Assembly (NCBI GenBank): GCA_030612185.1
Contig: JAUWOI010000076.1
Span: forward strand, 1 to 12,302
Direction of reading: 5' to 3'
Length of the DNA stretch: 12,302 bases
Source of the DNA: Anaerolineae bacterium
GTDB taxonomy: Bacteria > Chloroflexota > Anaerolineae > B4-G1
The notes beneath the pieces are model-generated. The model did not search any database. It was not told the DNA's origin and was given only the letters and a program-made list of their open reading frames with translations. Positions 6,563 through 12,302 of this stretch are shown piece after piece; the stretch's first letter is position 1; every line of letters starts with the position of its first letter. The translations under genes were made by a program, and so were the position numbers.

Positions 6563-7309
6563 ATGGAGTCATTAAAAGACAAGGTCGCCCTGGTGACCGG
6601 TGGCAGCCGAGGCATCGGGCACGCCATCGTGATGGGTCTGGCTGCTGCTGGTGCTGACGTGGCTTTTACCTACCGCCAGGATACAGAGAAGGCCCAAGAA
6701 GTGATGGATCGGCTCAGGGATATTGGGCGTCGCGCTCTATCCTTTCGGGCAGACGTGGCTGACTTTGCCAAGGCCCAGCAGGTAGTGGAGCAGGTAGTAT
6801 CTGCCTGGGGACGGCTGGATATCCTGGTCAACAATGCGGGCATTCACCAGAACGAAACGATCTGGGCCATGACCGAGACGCAGTGGGACGAGGTGCTGGA
6901 CGTCGATCTGAAGGGCACCTTCAACTACAGCCGCGCCGTGGCTCCCATCTTTCGCCAACAGGAGGCAGGGAAGATCGTCAACATCGCTTCGATTCATGGG
7001 TTGCGCGGCCGTCAGGCTGGTCCCAACTACTCGGCGGCCAAGGCCGGGGTCATTGGCTTGACCAAGTCTGTGGCGCGTGACCTGGGTCCCTACGGGGTCA
7101 ACGTGAACGCTGTCGCGCCTGGGATCACCGAGACGGATATGGTGCGGGCTCTCTCGCGCGAGTTGAAGGACAGGTTTGTGGCCGAAATTGTGCTGGGTAG
7201 GATGGGCCAGCCCGAGGATGTGGCCCACCTGGTTACTTTCCTATGTTCGGATCAGGCGCGCCATATCACCGGCGAAGTGATAAAGGTTGATGGTGGACAG
7301 TACATCTGA
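6563..7309 (+). CDS. Classical short-chain dehydrogenase (SDR3), FabG-like, probably NADP-dependent
   Basis: This is a 248-residue cytoplasmic oxidoreductase with all classical SDR motifs: TGGSRGIG (12-19), NNAG (90-93), S143, Y156 and K160 (YSAAK), then NAVAPGITETDM. Beta-strand 2 ends in Tyr-Arg (AFTYRQD) rather than an acidic residue, and the glycine loop carries Arg (GSRG). Both favour NADP(H), unlike SDR1 and SDR2. It resembles 3-oxoacyl-ACP reductase (FabG), but there is no fatty-acid gene nearby and FabG-like SDRs serve many pathways. A reductive step or a detoxifying role in the cluster is therefore as likely. It is the last gene of the + strand cluster and converges on comEC 51 bases further on. 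No clear terminator is visible in that gap. Confidence 0.92.
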   Translation: MESLKDKVALVTGGSRGIGHAIVMGLAAAGADVAFTYRQDTEKAQEVMDRLRDIGRRALSFRADVADFAKAQQVVEQVVSAWGRLDILVNNAGIHQNETIWAMTETQWDEVLDVDLKGTFNYSRAVAPIFRQQEAGKIVNIASIHGLRGRQAGPNYSAAKAGVIGLTKSVARDLGPYGVNVNAVAPGITETDMVRALSRELKDRFVAEIVLGRMGQPEDVAHLVTFLCSDQARHITGEVIKVDGGQYI

Positions 7310-7360
7310 CGGCTGGGATGCGGACAGCGAGGGCAACCTGGATGCCGCCGTCGTAAGTGC

Positions 7361-9811
7361 TCACCGTTCCGTCTCCACCCACAGCCGTGTCCCGTCGGTG
7401 ATAACCTCAACTGCGCCCTGCTCGTCGGTGCGGTAGACCGGAAAGCCCCCTTCGACGGAGTTTATCCCGAACGAAGCCGAGGGGCTCAGGGCAAGATCCA
7501 GCCGTTCCACTACCTCGGTGCAGGGGTGGCCGAAGTGGTTGTCTGCCCCCACGCTGATGACCACCACCTCTGGGCCCACCGCGTCCAGAAACTCCTGCGT
7601 CGTCGAACTGCAACTCCCGTGGTGGGCTGCTTTCAGCACCGTGCTGCCCAGAGGGGCCTCCTCCGCTACCAGCCGCTGCTCCACTTCCGCCTCGATGTCT
7701 CCAGGGAGCAGCACCGACACATGCCCGTAGGTCAGCCGGGTCACGACCGAGTTGTTGTTGGTGTTCCCCTCTCTCCCGCCGACCAGTTCCACCCCCGGAT
7801 GTAGCACGACCATCTCCAGCCCTTCGTCGAGCGTCAGGTGCAGCCCCGCCTCGCCCTGGTAGACCGTCGCTCCCTCTGCCCCCAACAACTGCAGCCAGTA
7901 CTCGTAGACCTCGGACTCCACCTCCACCTCGCGGAAGATCACCGTGTCCACCTGGTACCGTTCCAACACCCCCGCCAGCCCGGTGACGTGGTCGGAGTCG
8001 GGGTGTGTGAGCACCATCAAATCGAGCGTGCGGTCCCAGAAGGGCATCTGGCGGCCTAACTGCGACAGGAGCACCGTCTCGCTGGGGCCGCCGTCCACCA
8101 GTACCTGCCGGCCGGAGGGGGTCTGGATGAAGATGGCGTCCCCCTGCCCCACGTCGAGGAAGACGACGTGGAGACGACCGTCGGGCAGCGTGCGCCAGGC
8201 GAAGAAGGCCAGCACCAGGAGGATGGCGGCTGCGCTGGTGAGCACTTTCGTCTCCTGGGTGGAGAGAAACCAGGTTTTCACGAAAAAACCTGGTTTCTTC
8301 AAGCCGTCCCGCAACTCGTCGCGCCGCTCTCGGGGCTGCGCCAGGTACCAGGTGAGGCCGCCCAGGAACGCGTAGTATCCCCACACCATCCAACCATCCA
8401 TCTCTACCTCCGCCGAGGCGAAGGGCACCCGCGCCGTCAGTCGCACTACCTCGATAGTGAAGGTGAGGAGAACCCAGGCCACCCAACCAACCACCTGCCC
8501 CAGCGGCTGGACGACCATGCCCAGCAGCGTGGCAATGCCTCCCCAGATCATTACCCCTGGTTGTGCAGGGAGAATGAGAAAGTTCGTCAGCAACGTGACG
8601 AGGGAGAGCCGCCCGAAGTGATATAGGAGGATCATGGTCGTCGTTATCTGCGCCGCGAACGTGACAATGAACGCATCGTTGACCAATCCCACGATCTTCT
8701 GCGCGCGTTCGGCGGAGGTGAACCGTGCCAGCGCCCGCTCGAAGAAACGCTCCAGCGGTTCGGTATAGAACACCAATCCCGCCGTGGCGGCGAGACTGAG
8801 TTGGAAGCCTACGTCCCATAGCGTGTGGGGGTTCAGCGCCGTCATCCCGATGGCTGCTGCAGCGAGGGAAACAGGGGCCAATGTGCCGCGTCCCAGGTGC
8901 AGGGCCAACAGGTAAAGGATGCCCATAAATGCTGCCCGTACCACCGCCGCCGATGCCCCGACGAATATCGTGTAGACCATCACTCCCGCGATGGCGACCC
9001 AGGCTGCCCATCGCTGGCCGAACAGCCGCTGCGCCAACTTGGCGAAGATGCCGGCGATGATGGTGATGTTGAATCCTGAGATGACGATGATGTGGGTCGC
9101 GCCGGTGGCGGCGAAGTCGTCCATCAGGTCGGCCGGGATGCCCGTCTCCACGCCCAACAGGATGCCGGTCAGTAGAGAGGCCTGCGGTTCCGGGAGGATG
9201 CTGGCGATCGTGGATTGGGCGTGCCGCTTGAAGGCGAAAAGGTGGTACAGGATAGGGTTGGCCTGGTTTTCGGCCAGCAACGTGACCTGAGCGCGGCGGA
9301 CGACGGAGTGGATGTTTTGTCGAGCCAGGTACTCGCGGTAGGAGAATTCTTCGAAGACAGGCGGCGTCTCCAGCAGCCCCTCGACCCGCACGCGGTCGCC
9401 GTAGTACCGCTGGGGGTAATGGCCGGCCCTGATCAGCGCCAGCCCCTCGACCTCCAGTTCAGTGTCGTCGGGCAATGTCAGCCGCTCGACCCGCACGCGC
9501 AGGTTGGTGTAGTAGTCCCGCTCGTCCGGTTCTCCCACCACGAGCCCCTCGAGTCTCACCCAGCCGGTGTCGTTGTAGGTCGCGAGTGTGGCCTCGTCAA
9601 AGTGGGGGACGGTAAGGAGGAGGCGGCCCGCGCCCAGGGCCAACGCCAGCACGCACAACGCGCCCAGCCGGACGCGGCGGTCATCCCGCCACAGCACCAG
9701 GCCGAGCAACGCCGCCAGACTGAGCACGGGCAGCACCTGCCATGGCAGGCTGGTTGTCTTGGCGAGGGCGATGCCTGTGAGCCAGGCGACGGCGAGGTAG
9801 ACGAGAGTCAT
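7361..9811 (-). CDS. comEC: ComEC/Rec2 competence DNA-uptake channel
   Basis: This 816-residue inner-membrane protein should carry single-stranded DNA into the cell during transformation. The order is canonical. N-terminal membrane helices (residues 1-70) are followed by an OB-like DUF4131 region (about 70-190). The multi-helix Competence domain comes next (about 210-490), with LLTGILLGVETGIP and THIIVISGFNITII. A metallo-beta-lactamase-like domain occupies about 545-800. That domain shows DVGQGD (553-558), HPDSDH (603-608), AAHHGS (728-733) and DNHFGHP, so its metal ligands look intact and a nuclease role is possible. The length is typical for a three-domain ComEC. A 14-bp palindrome is embedded in the linker at about residues 505-516. 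The start at 9811 has no good Shine-Dalgarno. The gene lies 51 bases after the HNH nuclease gene, so it may be read from the same promoter. Confidence 0.95.
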   Translation of the reverse strand: MTLVYLAVAWLTGIALAKTTSLPWQVLPVLSLAALLGLVLWRDDRRVRLGALCVLALALGAGRLLLTVPHFDEATLATYNDTGWVRLEGLVVGEPDERDYYTNLRVRVERLTLPDDTELEVEGLALIRAGHYPQRYYGDRVRVEGLLETPPVFEEFSYREYLARQNIHSVVRRAQVTLLAENQANPILYHLFAFKRHAQSTIASILPEPQASLLTGILLGVETGIPADLMDDFAATGATHIIVISGFNITIIAGIFAKLAQRLFGQRWAAWVAIAGVMVYTIFVGASAAVVRAAFMGILYLLALHLGRGTLAPVSLAAAAIGMTALNPHTLWDVGFQLSLAATAGLVFYTEPLERFFERALARFTSAERAQKIVGLVNDAFIVTFAAQITTTMILLYHFGRLSLVTLLTNFLILPAQPGVMIWGGIATLLGMVVQPLGQVVGWVAWVLLTFTIEVVRLTARVPFASAEVEMDGWMVWGYYAFLGGLTWYLAQPRERRDELRDGLKKPGFFVKTWFLSTQETKVLTSAAAILLVLAFFAWRTLPDGRLHVVFLDVGQGDAIFIQTPSGRQVLVDGGPSETVLLSQLGRQMPFWDRTLDLMVLTHPDSDHVTGLAGVLERYQVDTVIFREVEVESEVYEYWLQLLGAEGATVYQGEAGLHLTLDEGLEMVVLHPGVELVGGREGNTNNNSVVTRLTYGHVSVLLPGDIEAEVEQRLVAEEAPLGSTVLKAAHHGSCSSTTQEFLDAVGPEVVVISVGADNHFGHPCTEVVERLDLALSPSASFGINSVEGGFPVYRTDEQGAVEVITDGTRLWVETER
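8265..8298. repeat. Perfect 14-bp palindrome inside comEC
   Basis: AGAAACCAGGTTTT (8265-8278) and its exact reverse complement (8285-8298) surround a 6-base loop. On the coding strand the stretch is translated as roughly KKPGFFVKTWFL, between the channel domain and the last membrane helix before the nuclease-like domain. A, T and G-T-rich codons here contrast with the GC-rich codons on both sides. This fits a short repeat inserted in frame, comparable in principle to the palindromic elements known inside Rickettsia genes. It preserves the reading frame. Confidence 0.75.
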
Positions 9812-9862
9812 GGGGCTGTTCTATTCTACAAGCGGATCGTTCTTGTTTTCTCTAGCGCGGTC

Positions 9863-10315
9863 TTAGCATGGTGCGACTTTGCACAGATCCTCCTGGGGAG
9901 GATGCCAGCCGACCCTTGCCCAGCGCCGACGTGCTTCCACGATGTCAGGGTGATTCATATTCAGGGCAGCCACGGTGGTCCGTCCTACAGGGGTTAGGCC
10001 GATGATTTCGCTGCCATCCTCGCTCCAGCAAAAGTGTTCGTGCCATTGCTGTCGGCGTGGATGGAACAGCGGCACCTGCTTGCCCGTCAACGGATCCTGG
10101 GCTTCAACCTGTGCACCCTTAAACTCATTGCAGGAATGGCAGGCCAGACACAGGTTTTCCCGTGCGGTCTGCCCACCGGCTGCTTCGGGTATGATGTGGT
10201 CTATCACCAGACGCGCTCCCGTAACGGAGGTCAGGGTATGGCAATAGGCACACCGGTTACGGAATTCGGCCACTACGCGTTGGCGCAAGGACCGGGGGAC
10301 GCGCGTCCTGGTCAT
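9863..10315 (-). CDS. HNH endonuclease
   Basis: This is a 150-residue HNH-family nuclease with a zinc-stabilised fold. Two knuckles, C22-x2-C25 and C59-x2-C62, bracket the active site. Asp39-His40 (VIDHIIP), Asn54 (ENLCLAC) and Asn63 (CNEFKG) fill the H-N-N/H positions. The C-terminal part (GLTPVGRTTVAALNMNHPDIVEARRRW) is a conserved tail I recall from a widespread group in Chloroflexota and cyanobacteria whose role is unclear. The ATG at 10315 overlaps the upstream gene's stop as ATGA, giving translational coupling. A GTG at 10363 is in frame but lies inside the upstream gene. The family includes restriction, homing and repair nucleases. The pairing with a possible DNA-binding protein suggests a toxin-antitoxin-like or regulatory module, which is only inference. 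Confidence 0.88.
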   Translation of the reverse strand: MTRTRVPRSLRQRVVAEFRNRCAYCHTLTSVTGARLVIDHIIPEAAGGQTARENLCLACHSCNEFKGAQVEAQDPLTGKQVPLFHPRRQQWHEHFCWSEDGSEIIGLTPVGRTTVAALNMNHPDIVEARRRWARVGWHPPQEDLCKVAPC

Positions 10316-10734
10316 TGTGGCCTTTGCAACTCTTCCGGTGAGGGAATGTGGTGCCCGCGCCACTTTAACAGCATGTAGGCGTGAGCCTTCTTCAGTGTCA
10401 GGCGGCGGGCCTCTTCGCCGAGGGCATGTAGTTCTTCTTTCTCGCGCGCCGTGGTGGTCCCCTGGCTGTTTTTGTGCAGCAGGCGGCTATACAGGCGCTG
10501 GTGGGCGGGTGGCAACTGGCTCTGTGCGACTTTCCACAGGGCTTTGTCGTCAAGACTCTCTAGCACTTCTAGTTCTTCGTGCAGAGGAGACGGCAAATCA
10601 TCAGCCAGTGGAGGGACGGCCTCTACCAGACGCTCCATGAGGAACTCTTCTAGTGACTTGCGGGCTATGGTTGCACCCCGCCGATAGCGTTGGAGCGTCT
10701 CGCCTGGCAGTTGGAGGGTTATGGTCTGGGCCAT
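10312..10734 (-). CDS. Small protein with a ribbon-helix-helix-like N-terminus, partner of the HNH nuclease
   Basis: This 140-residue protein is not recognised as a named family. Its first 40 residues (TITLQLPGETLQRYRRGA, then KSLEEFLMERL) have the strand-helix-helix pattern of ribbon-helix-helix DNA-binding proteins and some antitoxins. The remainder is helical and charged, with no catalytic motif visible. The ATG at 10734 has AAAGGAG (10748-10742) seven bases upstream. An in-frame start 27 bases earlier lacks such a site. The gene is the first of the leftward unit, its stop codon overlaps the HNH start (ATGA), and a strong promoter stands about 70 bases upstream. If it binds DNA, autorepression at that promoter is a natural expectation. 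A non-DNA-binding adaptor for the nuclease is the alternative. Confidence 0.75.
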   Translation of the reverse strand: MAQTITLQLPGETLQRYRRGATIARKSLEEFLMERLVEAVPPLADDLPSPLHEELEVLESLDDKALWKVAQSQLPPAHQRLYSRLLHKNSQGTTTAREKEELHALGEEARRLTLKKAHAYMLLKWRGHHIPSPEELQRPQ

Positions 10735-10810
10735 GAGCGGTCTCCTTTCCCAAGCAATCAATCAGTTCCCACTTCTCAACATTGGGATACACTTCCTTAC
10801 CGTTTCCCGA

Positions 10811-10839
10811 ATTATAGCACGTTGGGAAGGAGAGCACAA
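10811..10839 (-). promoter_or_regulatory. Promoter of the leftward rhh-like/HNH/comEC unit
   Basis: On the - strand, a perfect TATAAT (10816-10811) lies 17 bases from TTGTGC (10839-10834). Transcription would start near 10804 and give a leader of about 70 bases. The spacer contains GTTGGGAAGGAG on the + strand (10821-10832), a motif that recurs nearby. Confidence 0.65.
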
Positions 10840-10947
10840 CATTGCCACTGTTCTGGTCTTGGAGTTGGGAAAGGGTTCTGCATTGCTGACTGGGAAGCGG
10901 GACACTTGAATGCTTTTTCACGCTGCTATTAGTTCCTCCTACGCTGT

Positions 10948-10976
10948 TTGAAGGAAATTCAAAGATGTGCTAGAAT
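10948..10976 (+). promoter_or_regulatory. Promoter of the zinc-ribbon protein gene
   Basis: TTGAAG (10948-10953) and TAGAAT (10971-10976) are 17 bases apart, a good sigma70-type arrangement. The leader to the ATG at 11086 would be about 100 bases. Confidence 0.6.
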
Positions 10977-11085
10977 ACTGATGGATTTCGGTGGTTTTGC
11001 ACGGGACGTACTGTCAACGGATTTCTGGAACGAATTGAACGGATAATCGCTTGGCGTCTTGAACCCATAGGGAAGGTGCAAGAAA

Positions 11086-11886
11086 ATGGCAGATAAAGAT
11101 AAAAGCCTCGAAGAGTGGTTGGCAGAAGAGCAAGCGCGGCTGGATGAGGGGTTTACTTTTGAACCAAAACCCAGTTCGGCGGCGAGTAAACCCGGCGCTG
11201 GCGAGGAAATTCTCGCCGGGCTAGGTCTTGGTGCTGCTGTGGTTGGCGGGGCGGTCGCTCCCCATCCCGATGCGGTGACTTTCGAGGGTTGTAAAGCCGG
11301 TGTTATTGTCACTGCATTGAGGAAGGAAATCGCGGATGATGATACCCGGGTTCAGGTTGACCAGACCAGTGACGCGGTTGTGGTCACCGTCCTGCAAAGC
11401 CAGGAAAGGGCTCCTCACCAGTTCTCCCCAGCACTGACCGCGACCTTGATCGAAACAGCGGACACGCTGACGGTAACTGTCGGTGACCTCAGCCAGGGTG
11501 CTGTGAGAGGCGCGCTAAGTTCCGTGGGCAGCACCGTCCTGGATCAGGGGAAGCAGTTACTCTTTGGAAGACGCGGTGTTGCCGGGATACTCGACACAGC
11601 CGGCCGCGTGATGGAGGGAGTCGAGGACCTAGTCGAGGACATCCAGGACCTGGGTTTGCCCAAACGTGTCTGGGAAGTGATTGACCGCGTGGGTGGGGCG
11701 GCTGAGGAGGCGTATCTCGACCAGCAGCGCAAAGAACGAGAGGCGCAGCGGAAGCGGGAGGAGGCCGAGCGGGCGTGGACACATTGCGAGTCGTGCGGTC
11801 GAGCATACAGGGACGACGAAGATGACAGGGTGGATTGTCCCTCGTGCGGTGCCCCGCGCGGAGATAAACCGGCCTGGCTGGAGTAG
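11086..11886 (+). CDS. Hypothetical protein with C-terminal zinc ribbon
   Basis: I do not recognise this 266-residue protein. Residues 1-40 are acidic and flexible. Residues 40-55 are Gly/Ala-rich and could be a weak hydrophobic patch, but not a clear membrane segment. Residues about 65-155 alternate beta-strand-like stretches with repeated Val and Thr. Residues 155-205 form likely amphipathic helices. Residues 210-230 are a strongly charged Arg/Glu/Lys helix, possibly a coiled coil. The end is a zinc ribbon with C234-x2-C237 and C251-x2-C254. There is no signal peptide or catalytic motif. GGAAGGTG precedes the ATG by seven bases. It forms a single-gene unit with its own promoter and terminator. 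A nucleic-acid-binding or scaffolding role is possible on the basis of the ribbon alone; I would not name a function. Confidence 0.85.
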   Translation: MADKDKSLEEWLAEEQARLDEGFTFEPKPSSAASKPGAGEEILAGLGLGAAVVGGAVAPHPDAVTFEGCKAGVIVTALRKEIADDDTRVQVDQTSDAVVVTVLQSQERAPHQFSPALTATLIETADTLTVTVGDLSQGAVRGALSSVGSTVLDQGKQLLFGRRGVAGILDTAGRVMEGVEDLVEDIQDLGLPKRVWEVIDRVGGAAEEAYLDQQRKEREAQRKREEAERAWTHCESCGRAYRDDEDDRVDCPSCGAPRGDKPAWLE

Positions 11887-11893
11887 CACGGAG

Positions 11894-11927
11894 ACCGCCC
11901 CGACCTGCGACGGTTGGGGCGGTTTTG
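11894..11927 (+). terminator. Rho-independent terminator
   Basis: ACCGCCCCGACC (11894-11905) pairs with GGTTGGGGCGGT (11912-11923) over 12 positions with one G-T wobble and a 6-base loop. TTTT at the stem end is followed by GCGTT. It lies eight bases after the zinc-ribbon gene stop and isolates that gene from nagB. Confidence 0.85.
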
Positions 11928-11956
11928 CGTTACCTGGCTTGGCGTGCTGCGAAGTC

Positions 11957-11985
11957 TTGACTTCCGCGCCAGGGTGCATTATACT
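11957..11985 (+). promoter_or_regulatory. Promoter of nagB
   Basis: TTGACT (11957-11962) and TATACT (11980-11985) are 17 bases apart, close to sigma70 consensus in both boxes. Transcription should start near 11992, leaving a leader of about 50 bases. Confidence 0.75.
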
Positions 11986-12043
11986 GTGCCTGCCTGACCT
12001 CGGGGTACGAACACGTTCACAACAACTACAAGGGGGAATAAAC

Positions 12044-12302
12044 ATGGATGTGTTAATCAGGAGCAACTACGAGGAAATGAGCATCTGTGCGGCGAGGATC
12101 ATCGCCGCGCTGGTGTGTGAGAAACCGAATGCTGTTTTGGGCCTGGCGACAGGCTCAACCCCTATCGGGACGTACAGAGGACTCGTGCGCATGCATCGCG
12201 AGGAGGGGTTGGATTTCTCAGGCGTTACGACCTTCAACCTGGACGAATACCTGGGGATTGGCAAAGATCTGTCCAAGCCGTATGCGGAGGATCAGAGTTA
12301 TG
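12044..12302 (+). CDS. nagB: Glucosamine-6-phosphate deaminase, 5' part
   Basis: Only the first 86 codons are in the window; the frame is open to the right edge. The enzyme converts glucosamine-6-phosphate to fructose-6-phosphate and ammonia in amino-sugar catabolism. The visible part starts [13 protein letters not shown] and contains the phosphate-binding loop [13 protein letters not shown] and the strand TFNLDEYLG. The Asp of that strand corresponds to the catalytic Asp72 of the Escherichia coli enzyme. AGGGGG (12031-12036) lies seven bases before the ATG. The gene has its own strong promoter and is separated from the previous gene by a terminator. A 6-phosphogluconolactonase relative is less likely given the DEYLG motif. 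Confidence 0.92.
   Translation, partial: MDVLIRSNYEEMSICAARIIAALVCEKPNAVLGLATGSTPIGTYRGLVRMHREEGLDFSGVTTFNLDEYLGIGKDLSKPYAEDQSY

Larger units (their letters stand above)
10735..11085. other. Divergent intergenic region
   Basis: This 350-base gap separates the leftward and rightward units and has no convincing gene. It holds a promoter for each direction. It also has repeated GTTGGGAA(A/G)G motifs on the + strand at 10821-10832 and 10864-10875, with a related inverted copy at 10741-10754 that includes the ribosome site of the small gene. CAACATTG appears at 10777-10784 and 10837-10844. Confidence 0.6.

Noticed and set aside
7308..7352. GACGGC/GCCGTC as a shared terminator between convergent SDR3 and comEC
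   Set aside because: The arms are only 6 bp with a loop of over 30 bases and no T tract on either strand.
7407..9011. 534-codon frame within comEC on the same strand, shifted frame
   Set aside because: The translation is low-complexity, rich in Arg, Gly and Pro, and is typical of a shadow frame; the ComEC frame carries all conserved motifs.
1..12302. CRISPR arrays, tRNA or rRNA genes
   Set aside because: No regularly spaced direct repeats, cloverleaf with CCA-type end, or conserved rRNA stretches were seen on either strand.

Overview
The window reads as a chromosomal piece of a GC-rich bacterium. An anaerobic member of the Chloroflexota (Anaerolineae-like, perhaps a metagenome-assembled genome) is my best guess. 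The basis is indirect: an oxygen-sensitive glycyl radical enzyme, a dispersed repeat of the ATTCTGAGCG...CGGAATGAC type, and an HNH-nuclease gene pair whose style I associate with Chloroflexota and cyanobacteria. No rRNA, tRNA or other phylogenetic marker is present, so the assignment is inference.

Region 1 (1-7309, all + strand) is a catabolic-looking cluster. It holds two related classical short-chain dehydrogenases (SDR1, SDR2), a glycyl radical enzyme (GRE) overlapped by its radical-SAM activating enzyme, an extended-SDR NAD-dependent epimerase/dehydratase, and a third classical SDR. The GRE has the single-Cys GCVE active-site loop typical of eliminases, dehydratases and decarboxylases rather than the Cys-Cys of pyruvate formate-lyase. 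It lacks several residues I recall from glycerol/diol dehydratase, so its substrate cannot be named. The SDR neighbours imply a polyol, sugar-acid or similar hydroxylated substrate that is oxidised, cleaved or dehydrated by radical chemistry, then processed further. This is the best candidate for an undescribed pathway. Two non-coding elements interrupt it: an inverted-repeat element just ahead of the GRE, and a highly folded palindromic element with apparent 7-bp flanking duplications just ahead of the epimerase.

Region 2 (7361-10839, - strand) is transcribed leftward from a good sigma70-type promoter. In order of transcription it holds a small protein with a ribbon-helix-helix-like N-terminus, an HNH endonuclease coupled to it by an ATGA overlap, and full-length ComEC/Rec2, the DNA-uptake channel. 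A perfect 14-bp palindrome lies in frame within comEC.

Region 3 (10948-11927, + strand) is a single-gene unit with its own promoter and rho-independent terminator. It encodes an unrecognised 266-residue protein ending in a zinc ribbon.

Region 4 (11957 to the right edge, + strand) is a strong promoter followed by the first 86 codons of nagB (glucosamine-6-phosphate deaminase), cut by the window end.
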